64,000 nucleotides of DNA from Daucus carota subsp. sativus (lineage: Eukaryota; Streptophyta; Magnoliopsida; Apiales; Apiaceae). The notes beneath the pieces were generated by a model. It saw nothing but the letters and a program-made list of their open reading frames with translations. It was not told the origin of the DNA and did no database searches. The stretch lies in the NCBI RefSeq assembly GCF_001625215.2, contig NC_030385.2, forward strand, positions 44,789,598 to 44,853,597, read 5' to 3'. Within the stretch, counting starts at the first letter, position 1. Each line of letters begins with the position of its first letter. The position numbers and the translations under genes were made by a program. Shown piece after piece: positions 1 through 10,399 of the stretch.

Positions 1-543
1 GCAGCAAACAAGATCATCTTCCACGGAATCAAGAAGCGCCTTGGAGAAGCTAAGGGACTATGGGCCGAAGAGCTCCCTTGGGTCCTGTGGGCATACCGAA
101 CCACTCCTCGCTCTTCGACAGGAGAAACCCCATTTCGGTTAGCTTACGGGACCGACTCGCTTGTCCCGGTTGAGGTTGGCCTGGAATCTTACCGAACCCA
201 GGTCTTCAATCCTGATACCAATGAATATGGCCTCCGAGGCAACCTGGATCTCTTAGAAGAAGAAAGAGAAGCCGCCCATCAGAGGAACGTCCGATACCAA
301 CAGCAAGCATCTCAATATTATGATTCGGGTATCCGAAAACGTTCTTTCAGAGTTGGGGACATGGTTCTCCGAGACTTGGCTACTTCCATGCCGACGAAGC
401 AAGGAAAGCTTATGCCAAACTGGGAAGGCCCCTACACTGTTGTTGAGATAGTTCGGCCGGGAACGTACAAACTTGCCACTCCAGATGGAAGCCCCATTAA
501 GAACACCTGGCATGCTTCCCAGCTCCGGAAATATTATCAGTAA
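1..543 (+). CDS. Retrotransposon integrase, C-terminal part
   Basis: The frame is open from base 1 to the stop at 541-543, giving about 180 residues. The first part has the end of the integrase core (PWVLWAYRTTPRSSTGETPF, then LAYGTDSLVPVEV). A helical linker follows, then the C-terminal GPY/F-type module (NWEGPYTVVEIVRPGTYKL) and a WHASQLRKYYQ end. Integrase inserts the element's DNA copy into host chromosomes. This module is typical of Ty3/gypsy integrases. The start lies upstream of the window. It is treated as a fossil retroelement part, not a host gene. Confidence 0.9.
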   Translation, partial: AANKIIFHGIKKRLGEAKGLWAEELPWVLWAYRTTPRSSTGETPFRLAYGTDSLVPVEVGLESYRTQVFNPDTNEYGLRGNLDLLEEEREAAHQRNVRYQQQASQYYDSGIRKRSFRVGDMVLRDLATSMPTKQGKLMPNWEGPYTVVEIVRPGTYKLATPDGSPIKNTWHASQLRKYYQ

Positions 544-1256
544 GGCTTCCCGCCCGAATATTTTACTTTCAGTAATACATTACAATTATGTAATTGTTTC
601 CTTTCCAATGAATAAAAACTCCTACTTCAAATTTTTTGAGTAATTTCAACTTGTTTAACACTCCGACCGATCCCGTAACTAGGGGCAACCTGATCAAAAT
701 TACGGGACCAAAGGAGTTATCCTTGATTTAACTTAATATTTGCACGATTGTTTTTATCTACAATGGGGCCGATCGAATACATAACTTAAAGATAATAACA
801 ATCCCCAAATATTGGGGGATCGAGGCATTGTGCTGAAGCCAATTTTTAAGGCTAAAGACGCACATTTCCGAATTCAATTAGTGTGTATCGAGATTTGTCG
901 GTCAGACGTAAAACTGAGACCGAACGGTCAAAGACGTACATATAAAAAAAAATATATATATATCGAACATGTATTGAAACCCTTCGGTTTAAGACATACA
1001 TACAGTCGCAAAAAAGCTTACTGGTCGGCCTAAAGGTTGCGACAACAAAAGTATGGAGACCGACCGGTCGAAGACATACACTATCTAAGACATACATCAG
1101 AAACAAAAACATGTATGGAGATAAAACCAAGTATGAAAAGCAAGCCCGAAGGCAAAATTAATTAGAAGCCCGAAGGCGAAATATTTATACAAAGCCCGAA
1201 GGCAGATCGTTTTTACAAATAATGGCCCGAAGGCCAATGAAAGTACAAAATTAGAA
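544..1256. other. Spacer between pol and antisense ORF, with short degenerate repeats
   Basis: No gene is seen here. The spacer has two sets of short repeats. A GACCGA...CGGTC...AAGAC(A/G)TACAT motif recurs about four times between 900 and 1100. The word GCCCGAAGGC recurs four times between 1143 and 1232. Variable repeats in this part of the element are common in Tat-lineage retrotransposons. Confidence 0.6.
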
Positions 1257-3033
1257 TTACTCCGAGTAGTCAGTCTCGGGATCGGATGAAACAACAAGGG
1301 GTTCGTCCGGATCCTCACGGCCGACCGGATCAGAAGCTCCTTCGTCCAAAAGTAACTTGTGATCCAAGCCTTCCTTGTGAGCCCGACGGACCGCCTCGTC
1401 ATATCCAATGTCGAGGAACCGATCCTCGGTCTTCTCAAGAAGCTTCCTCGTCTTCTTCTCCTTCTTTCGGGCAGCCTTCAACGCCAGGTTGCGGCGCTGA
1501 ACCCTCCTGGTCAGAGTATCGACTTGCCCCTTCAGACGGCCTTCCGACTCCCGAAGGTCCTTCAGGTCCTGGTGGGCAGCATCCAGCTCCGTCTTCAGGG
1601 CCGCCAGGGTATCTTCAGCTAGATTGGCTCGAATAGTAAGGGCGTTCACCCCAGCCATCTGCTTCTGCATGTCCTGGACCTTATCAGTCACCGCCGCCGC
1701 CCAAGGAGAAGCCTGCACATAAATGGACAAGTTAAAAAAGATATACCGGGCCCATAAAGTGGAAGGGACTAAAGGATGAGAACACTTACCAGAGATAGGA
1801 AGCACATCAGCTGCTCGCACGCTTGCAGAGCAGTCGCCGACTCATAGGTCCCCCGGTCGGCCGGCAACATTTGCGATCGGCAGAGATCGCCCGCAACTTC
1901 CTTGATCCGATCAGGAGCCTGGATCGCAATCGAATCGGTCGCCAAAACCGACCACTCCGGAATGTAAGGCCGGACCTCCGATGAACCGTCCGGCCTGTTC
2001 CTCTTCCTAGAGGCTTCGGCGGCCGGAATCTCCACCACCTCGGAGGCTTTCTCAACCGTCCCCTCCGCACGACCAACCTCCGGGGTCTTCTCCTTCGCCA
2101 CATCCGCCTGGACTATGGCACCAACTGTTGTTTCGCCGCGGGCCTTTGCTTCGGCCTCCTTCTTTGCCGCCATGGCCTTCGCCGTCTTCCTCTTCAGGGC
2201 TTCGGTTCGGGAAGACACTGCACAAAGAAGACAGCGTTAAAACAATAAACAGGTACAAATCAAGTGATCAACTATCGAGGGAAAAGCAAAGAAGAAATAG
2301 AAAGACTACCGTCACTACCCCAAAGAGTGAAGAGCCACTCCTTCTCCCGACTGGTCGACAGCAGAATCCGGTTCGGCTCCTGGACTTTGTTCAATTTCTC
2401 AAAGTCCTCCAGGTCCTTACCGACCAGAGGGGGAGTGGTGATGATGGAGGGGTCTACCTCCCTCCACAGAGAGAACTTGTGGATCGAGTGACCCCCCAGG
2501 TAGAACCACCGTTCGTGGGTACCCTTGTTGCTCGAGTTGGTTTCACACCAATTCGGTCGGCCGGTCTTGCGGCCGATGGTATAAAAGCCATTGCTCTTGG
2601 CGTTTTTCTTGAAATCATGATGATTCCAGAAGAGAGCTGGCCGAGGAGACACGCCGGCCATCAGACACCGATGCTGGAATACGTTTATGTACGTAAATCC
2701 GTTCGGGTCCAACTGGCCTAAGGCGATCCCCGTCTGCTTCAGAAGTTTCTTCAGCAGGGGGAGCATCGGGAGCCGAAAGCCGCACTTAAAGGCGTTTTCG
2801 GAGATGCCCACACACTTGTGCCCTTCTTCCGACTCAGGTGTTTGGTAGATACAATCGCTCTCTATGGCTGGATAAATATCCCACGACCGATGTATCTGGT
2901 ACTTTATCCGAAACGACTTCAGATCCGCTTCGGTCAGTAAGGAAGGAAAGTTGGCCATAGGAAACTTCAGCACATCGCTAAAGTGATCCGCGGCCGAATA
3001 AGACGTCCCGACTATGTCACCCGACCGATCCAT
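1257..3033 (-). CDS. Antisense ORF region of the Tat/Retand-like retrotransposon
   Basis: Three open segments run on the minus strand: 3033-2272, 2218-1769 and 1820-1257. The first begins MDRSGDIVGTS and is rich in Trp, Phe and Pro (SFRIKYQIHRSWDIYP, GVSPRPALFWNHHDF), like the plant 'putative gypsy-type transposon' proteins. The second is Ala/Lys/Glu-rich. The third is a predicted coiled coil of Leu, Arg and Glu heptads (for example DLRESEGRLKGQVDTL). Antisense ORFs of this kind are known from Tat-lineage elements and their role is unknown. Plus-strand ORFs overlapping this stretch are shadows. The segments may be exons of one transcript, but I have not joined them. Confidence 0.65.
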
Positions 3034-3902
3034 TTGCCTGCAAACGAGAGAAGGCAAACATGAGCCATGTACTCGGAAAGAAAGAAAAAGAAGAAAAAGA
3101 AGCAAGCCCGAGTACAGAGGGCCGAATCGGGTCGGGCCAGCAGGACTCGACTAACCTAACCCTAGAAAGCCGACTCAGGCAACAAACATTCAAAACTCAA
3201 ACAAGAATTAAAGCACAAATAACACAATAAGTGGAGGAAGCGACGGCGACAAGTCACCGGTTATAAACTCAGAGACCGCCGGAAAACCCCTACTGCGATC
3301 CTGATCTACGACTACCAGTACAATGCAAGCACATAACAAGAACAAAAAACCCCCCAAAAATCGGTAAGCCGGCGGGACAACTCCTACCAGGAAAGAAAAT
3401 ACGCAAAGCAACAAAATACAGTGCACTAACATCTAGCAGCATCCTAAACATAAAGGATGATAACTGACAAAGAGGGGAGAACAACTTACTTGTCGTAGAA
3501 GAGATGTGGAGAAAACGGGTGAAAGAAGCCGGAAAAAGAACCACCGCCGGTTAACAACTATCGCCTGGGAGCAAGAAGCTTGAGAGAATGGAGAGTTGAG
3601 AGGAAAACAAGAGGATATTGGAAATATGAAAAGAAACGGGTGGTAATGATTTGTATTTATAAACGAATTGTGAAAAGGCGCGCCCTATTAATGGCACCCT
3701 TTGGAATGCACGGCCCAGATTCAGCGCGTATCTCGAGGCCACGCCATCCGGCGCCCAAACGACACCACGCGTCCATCGGACCAAGCATTTTGAAATCAGA
3801 CCGAAACAACTGCTCAGCTCCCACTACAGCCTCACCCTGTCGGTCGGTCAAAGACAACTTAGGCTTCGGCCGCGTTTGAAACCCGACCGAAGCCTGGGGA
3901 CA
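3034..3902. other. Non-coding stretch between antisense ORF and 3' LTR
   Basis: This probably holds the promoter and leader of the antisense ORF on the minus strand and the 3' untranslated region of the element on the plus strand. It ends in a purine-rich run (AGCCTGGGGACA) directly before the LTR, which fits a polypurine tract used for plus-strand priming. No host gene is seen. Confidence 0.55.
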
Positions 3903-4372
3903 TGTTGGGTTATAAGCCTTTCGGCCCAATCCATTACGGCCCAAAGCAGGTCCAGCCCACCGTTTGAACTTAAACGTTACTATGGCAACGGTCGAGGCGA
4001 GAGAATCCCGCCTCCTTTACTCATCATAACTTCCCTCCCGCATCGGGCGGGAACGTTACATAGCAGGGCTCCTCCTCCTCCTATAAAAAGTGGGTAAATC
4101 AGTGGTAAAATTCATTCACAACTTTATACATTCTTACATACTCGCTTGCAGTTCTCTAAACCCTTCCTAGAGCCACTAATTTATTCTCACACCGGAGGTG
4201 AATCGGGGGGACAAACCCTCGCATTCTTCTCTGTTTCAGGTCATACTTCGGCTTTGGTATCCGGCAGAACTTTGGCTCTAACAGATGAGTTCGTCGTGCC
4301 AACCTGTTAAAGTATGAATATTTATATGCAGTATATAAAGTATTCTTGGTTTCGACCATGTTGAATTCGACA
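3903..4372 (+). repeat. 3' LTR of the Tat/Retand-like element
   Basis: The LTR begins TGTTGGGTTATAAGCC right after the purine tract. It has a good TATA box (TATAAAAAG) at about 4082-4090 and ends in CA at about 4358 or 4372. Length is near 470 bp. The exact right end is uncertain because the partner LTR and the left target duplication lie outside the window. Confidence 0.7.
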
Positions 4373-4935
4373 GTTAAAAAAATGGATTTATAAACTTTTG
4401 ATCAGAATAAAGTAACAGCAAACAATCTAAGAGTAAATTATTAAGGTCCTTTATGGTAAAAAAGGAGGGGCGATGAACACGTGTAACGAAGATGTAGGTT
4501 GATAAAACCGCTTAAAGTCAAAAGTGATTCAAACTCGAAACACGTGAATCAATTTATCCAGGCTGTGTCTGGGCCCGACCCATTCGGAAGCAGTTGAACA
4601 ACAAAAACTCCAGTTTAGCTTACCAAATTCCGACCAAGGACACGCACGGGGGCCTAGGACGTCGTGGAACAAGTTATCCGTGATGGGTATTTTGCATTTT
4701 ATTCTTTCCGGGCTTCTTATTTTTACGGTTCTTTTTATATTTTTTTATCATATTTTTTAAAATTTATGTAAGTTTGAAGAGTTTTTAAAATTTGTTTCTA
4801 AAAAATTAAATAATTACGAATATAATCCCGATTATGGGAAAAGGAGTATTCCGTCAGCCAGACTAGATTTATATGTCCAGAGCTCACATCGACTACATAA
4901 AGGGAATGTGAAACTTTTATGAGCACAGTCAAATA
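4373..4935. other. Intergenic DNA, no gene seen
   Basis: AT-rich sequence between the retrotransposon and a Stowaway MITE. No ORF, RNA gene or clear repeat can be supported. Confidence 0.6.
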
Positions 4936-5102
4936 CTCCCTCCATCCCCATCCCTATGTTCTTTACGCTACTTTTTAACACGCATTTTGAGAATCCTATA
5001 AAATATAATTTCATAACAAATTTTTTTTAAAAAAAAATTATACTATATAAAAGCTTCAAAATGCGTGTAGTGAACGTAAACATGCTGGTGGGACGGTGGG
5101 AG
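4936..5102. mobile_element. Stowaway-like MITE (Tc1/mariner), 167 bp
   Basis: The element starts CTCCCTCCATCCCCATCCC and ends in the imperfect inverse GGGACGGTGGGAG. It is flanked by the TA dinucleotide on both sides (4934-4935 and 5103-5104), which is the Tc1/mariner target duplication. The inside is AT-rich and partly self-complementary (ACGCATTTTGA against TCAAAATGCGT). There is no coding capacity. Confidence 0.88.
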
Positions 5103-5104
5103 TA

Positions 5105-7387
5105 ACTAACCTATATCGAATTGCTAACATCTCCGTCTGCTAGTTTACCGGGAGGAAGAGGGTTCAAAACCCTGATAATTAGATTGATAGTTTTGATTTT
5201 TTGATTAATCCGATTGAATATTTAAATATCTAAAATGGTTACTTAATATTAAATGACTAATTATTGGTTGTTGATTATGTGTTTATTAAAATTCTATCAT
5301 ATTTTTTAAACATCCTCACTCAAATATGCATTTTTTGAATTATAAAATAGGTTCTTAAATTGTCCTTGACTTTTTATGATATTGGCGAGAAAGACTCTCA
5401 CAACTAAAACTTCTCTCAAAATCTCTTATTTAAAAATCTATTTCCGGTCTTGGCAAAAAAAAAAAATCTATTTCCGGTCAAATAAAGTTCGTCGCCTAGT
5501 ATCGAATAAAAATATTGAGATCACGTCAACTTGAATTCGTCCTTAATAAGATCGTACTAACATTTTTAACAAGATGTTATTGAAAAAATTTTAACCAGCA
5601 AAATAGAACTGCCAAAAGAAAATATATCTGTTTTTATTTAAGTTAAATGCTTTTAACTTGGTATATAATCCAAAAAATATCATAACGTGTCTACAAGAAA
5701 GTAAGACGAAATTTCTCGCGATAAATGCCGTAACACTAGCCATGTAAATCTTAATCACAAGATTAAAAAGAAATCTAAAAATTAAATTAGTTAAAGTCGT
5801 ACTCGTCCTTGCCTATTTGGTAAAGGCGTTAGAGATTCTTTGTACGAAGACAGAATTATAATAGAAGTACGGAGAAGTATCTGAAATAACTCCTTTCAGG
5901 CCACCTGAAAAACCCTGGTTCAATGAACTCGAAACGATTAATTATTGTTACGTTATCTGTCTCAGATATTTTGCTCCTTAACAATTTACAGGCTCTGTCG
6001 TTTTGCTATATTACTGGAATAAACTAACAACCAGCCGCTACATACAATCTTCTGACAGCCAGATACGAAGTTTGAAATAGAAGCATTAAAAAAAATATAA
6101 AATGATACTATTGTTCTTGAAATGGATAAACAGCGAAATAAGTGCGAAAAGAATATTGCTGAATATACATGTTCGTCAAATAAAATAGACTGAAATAAGT
6201 GTACAAAAGTACGGGTAAATAATAATTATATATGCCTATGAGTGACCGAGTCATAAAACCAAAAAAAATCCTACAATAATCTAGATAAGAATGGATTATC
6301 CCGGAAGGTATCTTTTTAAATGTGCTCTTCTATGTGAATAAAAATTTAATATTTATATTATATTATATTATTATACATTATTTTTAATTGTTTGCTTTTT
6401 TAAAAATTATTTAATAATAAATTAATATATTTCGATAGTTGACTTGTTATTAGAGATGCAGATTCAAATATGAGCAATATCATTACTATTAAATATTTAT
6501 AATGTTAGGATGTGTTAAATATATGTCACTATATTCCTCGCACAAATTTATTATGTTATGTACAATTTTTTATAATCAAATATTTTAAAATCGTGTGATC
6601 AAAAAAATAAAAAAACTTAAAACTAATGCATATAATTTATTTTAAAAAGCCAATACAAAATAATTCTAAAACGAATTCGCTACTTAAAGTTCATACACGC
6701 AGCTAAACTGTTAAATTCATACCCGCTATAATAGTATCGAATCTCCGACATGTAATAATCAATTTGATTTGTAACGAAATTACAGTCCATCCCAATTAAC
6801 CACACGGTCATCAACCGCTCGGTCATCGACCCGTTACGAGATTTTTTCAGTCCCCAATTAATTCTAGGTGTTAACTAAGTTGTTGAGATGTTACAAATTT
6901 GATTTGAATCAACTGTATTCAATGTTTTTGGTTCATTTCAGTTACACCCTTTAAAACTCCCGTTACCCAATATTTTTGACAAGACATCCGTTACTGATTT
7001 AAACCGTTACTGATTTAAACGCGTGATAATTGGCAATTAACCATGCATTCGATACATACCCCTACCCTAGTTAACTCTGATTTTGTAAATGTGAAACGCT
7101 CGCGAAAAATTCAGCTATTTTAACTTATTCGAAAAATCTCAAACGGAACAAGAATATTACTATAAGCAAAGAAATCCGTGAGAAAGAGAGATTTGGTCAC
7201 AAAACTATTAAAATAGTTACATGGGATGTGGTGCGCATCTAAACAATATTTTGAGTTTTGTACACAAAACCCCTACCAACTTTACAAAAGGTAGTTTCCA
7301 AGAAACAAACTAATGTACATTTCTCATTTTATTGCAATTCTACTTTAACGCCCCAAGTTCATGCACCACACTTCACTACTCGTTATC
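5105..7387. other. Intergenic DNA upstream of the MYB gene
   Basis: 2.3 kb of AT-rich sequence without a supportable gene. Minor items are a repeated word AAATCTATTTCCGGTC near 5435 and 5464, and two adjacent copies of the 17-mer CCGTTACTGATTTAAAC at about 6987-7020. The last few hundred bases presumably hold the MYB promoter. Confidence 0.5.
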
Positions 7388-7395
7388 TATATATT
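7388..7395 (+). promoter_or_regulatory. Probable TATA box of the MYB gene
   Basis: TATATATT lies 123-130 bp upstream of the MYB start codon. That predicts transcription starting near 7420 and a 5' leader of roughly 100 nt. No other TATA-like motif is better placed. Confidence 0.55.
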
Positions 7396-7435
7396 CACAA
7401 CTCTCAAACTAAACCAACACTCCTCTTCACTTAAC

Positions 7436-7517
7436 TCCTCTCTCTCCCAACAAATCTCTCCCTCTCTCAACAAATCTCTCTCTCCCTCTCTCTCTCTCTC
7501 TCGTCTCTCTCTCTCTG
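7436..7517 (+). repeat. CT-rich microsatellite in the MYB 5' leader
   Basis: An almost pure pyrimidine run of CTCTCT and CTCTCCC words with two interruptions (CAACAAAT) ends directly at the ATG at 7518. CT-rich leaders of this kind are common in plant genes and may affect transcription or translation. Confidence 0.8.
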
Positions 7518-8225
7518 ATGGAACCGTTTAGCTTATGTTTATCTACAAACACTTCATCCGATTCATCATCATCCGACTCTTCGTTAAATGGAGCCAAGGC
7601 TCCGAGAGATGTGAACAAGCCCGAGAAGATTAAAGGCCCGTGGAGCGCGGAGGAGGACCGGATCCTGACCCGACTCGTTGAGCGATTCGGAGCTAGGAAC
7701 TGGTCACTCATAAGTAAATACATCAAGGGCCGCTCAGGAAAATCGTGTCGTTTAAGGTGGTGCAATCAATTAAGTCCCGATGTTCAACATCGTCCGTTTT
7801 CGCAAGACGAGGACGAGACTATTTTAGCGGCACATCAGAAGTACGGGAATAGGTGGGCCACTATTGCGCGGTTGCTTCCGGGGCGCACCGACAATGCGGT
7901 TAAAAATCATTGGAATTCGACGCTTAAAAGACGTCAACTCGACTCGGTTCAAACTCGATTTAACGAAAACGAGACAAATGATGTACAAATAAACCGGGGA
8001 GATTCGAAATGTGGGGTATCAGGATCATTGGACATGAATGTGGGCCCGGACGAGATTGATCCCATGACCACGCTGACGTTAGCGCCACCGGGTATGGGGA
8101 GCGGGTCGGACCGGGGAGGGGAAAACGGGCCGGAAGTGTTTTGGGATGTCATGAGAAATGTGATTGCGAGGGAGGTTAGGGATTACGTAACGACGTCGTT
8201 TCAGGAAGGTTCTGGTTATAGGTAG
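7518..8225 (+). CDS. R2R3-MYB transcription factor, subgroup 22 (MYB44/70/73/77) type
   Basis: A 235-aa intronless gene for a nuclear DNA-binding protein. R2 (about residues 40-88, [11 protein letters not shown]...[14 protein letters not shown]) has its three Trp. R3 (about 92-140, [12 protein letters not shown]...[17 protein letters not shown]) has the usual Phe in place of its first Trp. The near C-terminal motif [17 protein letters not shown] (about 208-224) matches the VMxxMIxxEVRxYM motif of Arabidopsis subgroup 22, whose members act in stress, ABA and auxin responses and are usually intronless. A degenerate TLTLAPPG motif (about 185-192) sits where related proteins have an LxLxL repression motif. 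The GLYMSPxSP motif of the subgroup is missing and the protein is shorter than MYB44 (about 305 aa). The start is the first ATG after the CT-rich leader, followed by a Ser-rich stretch. The family is certain; the exact orthologue is not. Confidence 0.95.
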   Translation: MEPFSLCLSTNTSSDSSSSDSSLNGAKAPRDVNKPEKIKGPWSAEEDRILTRLVERFGARNWSLISKYIKGRSGKSCRLRWCNQLSPDVQHRPFSQDEDETILAAHQKYGNRWATIARLLPGRTDNAVKNHWNSTLKRRQLDSVQTRFNENETNDVQINRGDSKCGVSGSLDMNVGPDEIDPMTTLTLAPPGMGSGSDRGGENGPEVFWDVMRNVIAREVRDYVTTSFQEGSGYR

Positions 8226-8652
8226 GATTTTATTTAATTAAATGAAATTAAGCAAAATTATTTCTGGTGGGTTAATTATATTAAAGTGAAGTACGATGTA
8301 AAAGTACATAAACGGCCAAAGGGCCGGTTTAAAGTGAAGACTTTGTGGAGCGGTTTAATCACATTCTTCACGTGGATAAATATAAATTATATTATCCCTC
8401 CTTTTTCTCATCAAAAACAATGTGCAAATGTGCTGAACACTGTTGTGTTGTCCAGTAGTATATTGATTATTATGGTTGTGCAGTGTTCACATGTATCCGA
8501 AATTCAGAACTCATAAGCGTGATGAGATGAGATGATAAGATTAATTTCTGTTCTGTACTATTTTTTTTAATAGTTTCGGTTAGATTTTTGTTTGGACGGT
8601 TCTCTTCTTTTTATTACATTCGGACCTGACAAATAGAAGTGTTGTCTGTTGC
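8226..8652 (+). other. 3' flank of the MYB gene
   Basis: Probably the 3' untranslated region and terminator of the MYB gene. A 76-codon ORF here (8286-8516) resembles no family and is taken as chance. Confidence 0.5.
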
Positions 8653-8751
8653 CAGGGACGTATTTAGAGGTAGGCACTGATCTTCCCAATAGAAATTGTT
8701 TATTTGCTTTCATGGTTGAGGCGTGTTATGTTAATTCTGGCTCCATCCCTG
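8653..8751. mobile_element. Tiny hAT MITE, 99 bp, with 8-bp target duplication
   Basis: The ends are inverse copies (CAGGGACG at the left, the complement of CAGGGATG at the right). Identical 8-bp flanks TCTGTTGC lie at 8645-8652 and 8752-8759. The CAGGG end and 8-bp duplication place it in the hAT superfamily (Tip100-like ends). A 70-codon ORF running through it is not a gene. Confidence 0.88.
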
Positions 8752-8759
8752 TCTGTTGC

Positions 8760-10007
8760 GTTCATGTTTGGATCACTGTTTATATGATACTTTTTAGTAA
8801 AATAAATCTAATAAATGTTTATTATTTTGAAAACAAAAAATTATATTTTAGAAGAATATAAATAAAAGAAAGTCTTTAAAAAGAATATTAAAGGACAAAA
8901 TATAAAAAGAATATCTTTGATAGTTTAGAAAACATAATTTTAAGGTTTAAATATAAATTCTTGAATAAAATATCAAATTATAAATTATATTAACAACTAA
9001 AACATCTCCGTTCTTGACGGAAAGGAAGAGCATATCTGACGAGCTTTAGTACACTCTGTAACGGAAAAGAAATCACGGCTGTTGAACATACAATACAAAT
9101 TACAACGGGATGGATTTTTGTAGGATTTTTATTTTCGGTCGAAAATTGACTATTTTAACCATAAAACCCACCCCCGGCTAAATGGCTTAGGAGTTAGGAT
9201 GATTCAAGATATTCGAAATCAACTAGCACCGTTCCGCCAGTGCTATGATCAAATAATTCTGTTTTTTTCTCAAATATTAATTATATATAATACATCGTAT
9301 ATTGGAAATAAAAATGCTAGAGCTAAAAAAAAACATTTCATTTTTTCAAATATTAGTTAATGATATTTGATTGATTTTAATCACATTAATAATAATGATA
9401 CTGTGTGAGTAATCAATTAACTCTGTTAGTGCTCATTTTTATTTTTTTTTTGATTATTCTTAACTGCTACTATAGAATTTGGACTTAATACATACGGCTA
9501 AACATCGCATGTTTTGTGCAAGTAACGTTAATCAACCGTCGACCTCATACAAACCTAAAATTCAAAACAGTTTCGACCCTACTTTGACCTCAACATGTAT
9601 AAACATATTTAGAACGTTTTAAATTCTGAGCGATATGAATCCCTATCTGAATGGCTGAATGGGTACTGTTGTACTCCTACACATTCTGTCCCCAAGCAGT
9701 AACTGATATAAACATCTTCTGGACCGATACATAGAATTGCCATGATTTCATGCCACATATGTACGAGCATTTCTATTTTTCAATTATTTCGTTTTCAAGC
9801 ACGTGTACTTATTCAGTCCGTGGCCTCCGTGACAATTGATTATTTTTGCTTTTCAGTTATTTTCATTTCTAGTGCTGCTTGATTTAGTAGAGATGTATAT
9901 AAATTATAGTTTCATAATTTATTTTTATTTTCTTATAAAAAAAAATTAATGTAATTTAAAAAATTATATTTTATAGAAATATTAAAGTCCGTCGAACTCT
10001 TTGTCCT
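8760..10007. other. Intergenic DNA, no gene seen
   Basis: AT-rich sequence between the small hAT MITE and the large Mutator-like element. Nothing further can be supported. Confidence 0.55.
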
Positions 10008-10028
10008 AATATAAAAGGGGGAAATTAA

Positions 10029-10045
10029 ATGTACACAATTGTACA
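10029..10045 (+). repeat. Left terminal inverted repeat of the MULE (core)
   Basis: ATGTACACAATTGTACA is perfectly complementary to 14733-14749. The 12 bases outside it are less well matched but share a GGGGG start and a TTA. The 17-mer is itself nearly palindromic. Confidence 0.9.
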
Positions 10046-10107
10046 ACCCATTTTTACAACCAACAAATCGTGATCGTTGGTTGGGTGAGATCTACGGCGC
10101 TGGTTGC

Positions 10108-10375
10108 GTGCATCAGTGACTTAAAGTCACTGATCAGTGACTTTATATCACTGATGTCCCCTCCATAATTTCTTTTCCTATCATACCCTTACCGCATTAA
10201 TAACAACAGTGAGTTCAAGTCCCTGATGGTGTATACATTAATAACAACAGTGAGTTCAAGTCCCTGATGTGTACAATGTTATTTACATTTTTAATAAATG
10301 ATCCATACTTACGGGTCTTAATGTCTAAATGTATCAGTGATATTATATGAATTTCAGAAGAAAAAAAATAACTCT
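10108..10375. repeat. Left-arm palindromes of the MULE
   Basis: Two neighbouring palindromes lie at about 10111-10156: CAGTGACTTAAAGTCACTG, then a variant with TTTATATCACTG. They are followed by two adjacent ~43-bp copies of a unit containing CAGTGAGTTCAAGTCCCTG (about 10195-10270). The same palindrome family fills the right arm. Confidence 0.8.
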
Positions 10376-10399
10376 ATTTGTATTGAGATTTTATCAATC

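Larger units (their letters stand above)
1..4372 (+). mobile_element. 3' part of a Tat/Retand-like Ty3/gypsy LTR retrotransposon
   Basis: The window opens inside an old LTR retrotransposon. In order it shows the integrase C-terminus (1-543), a spacer of short repeats, an antisense ORF region on the minus strand (1257-3033), more non-coding DNA, a purine-rich tract just before 3903, and an LTR from 3903 to about 4372. An extra ORF on the opposite strand between pol and the 3' LTR is known from the Tat lineage (Retand, Grande and relatives), and that arrangement is the main reason for the family call. The parts that are visible read open. The 5' LTR, gag and most of pol lie outside the window, so its age and whether the whole element is intact cannot be judged. 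Confidence 0.85.

Noticed and set aside
1286-2721. Plus-strand ORFs overlapping the antisense retroelement ORFs
   Set aside because: They are GC-rich shadows of the minus-strand frames and have no family features.
5150-5170. tRNA or SINE B-box (GGTTCAAAACC)
   Set aside because: No cloverleaf or properly spaced A-box can be drawn around it.
8649-8861. 70-codon ORF downstream of the MYB gene
   Set aside because: It runs through the 99-bp hAT MITE and AT-rich DNA and shows no domain.
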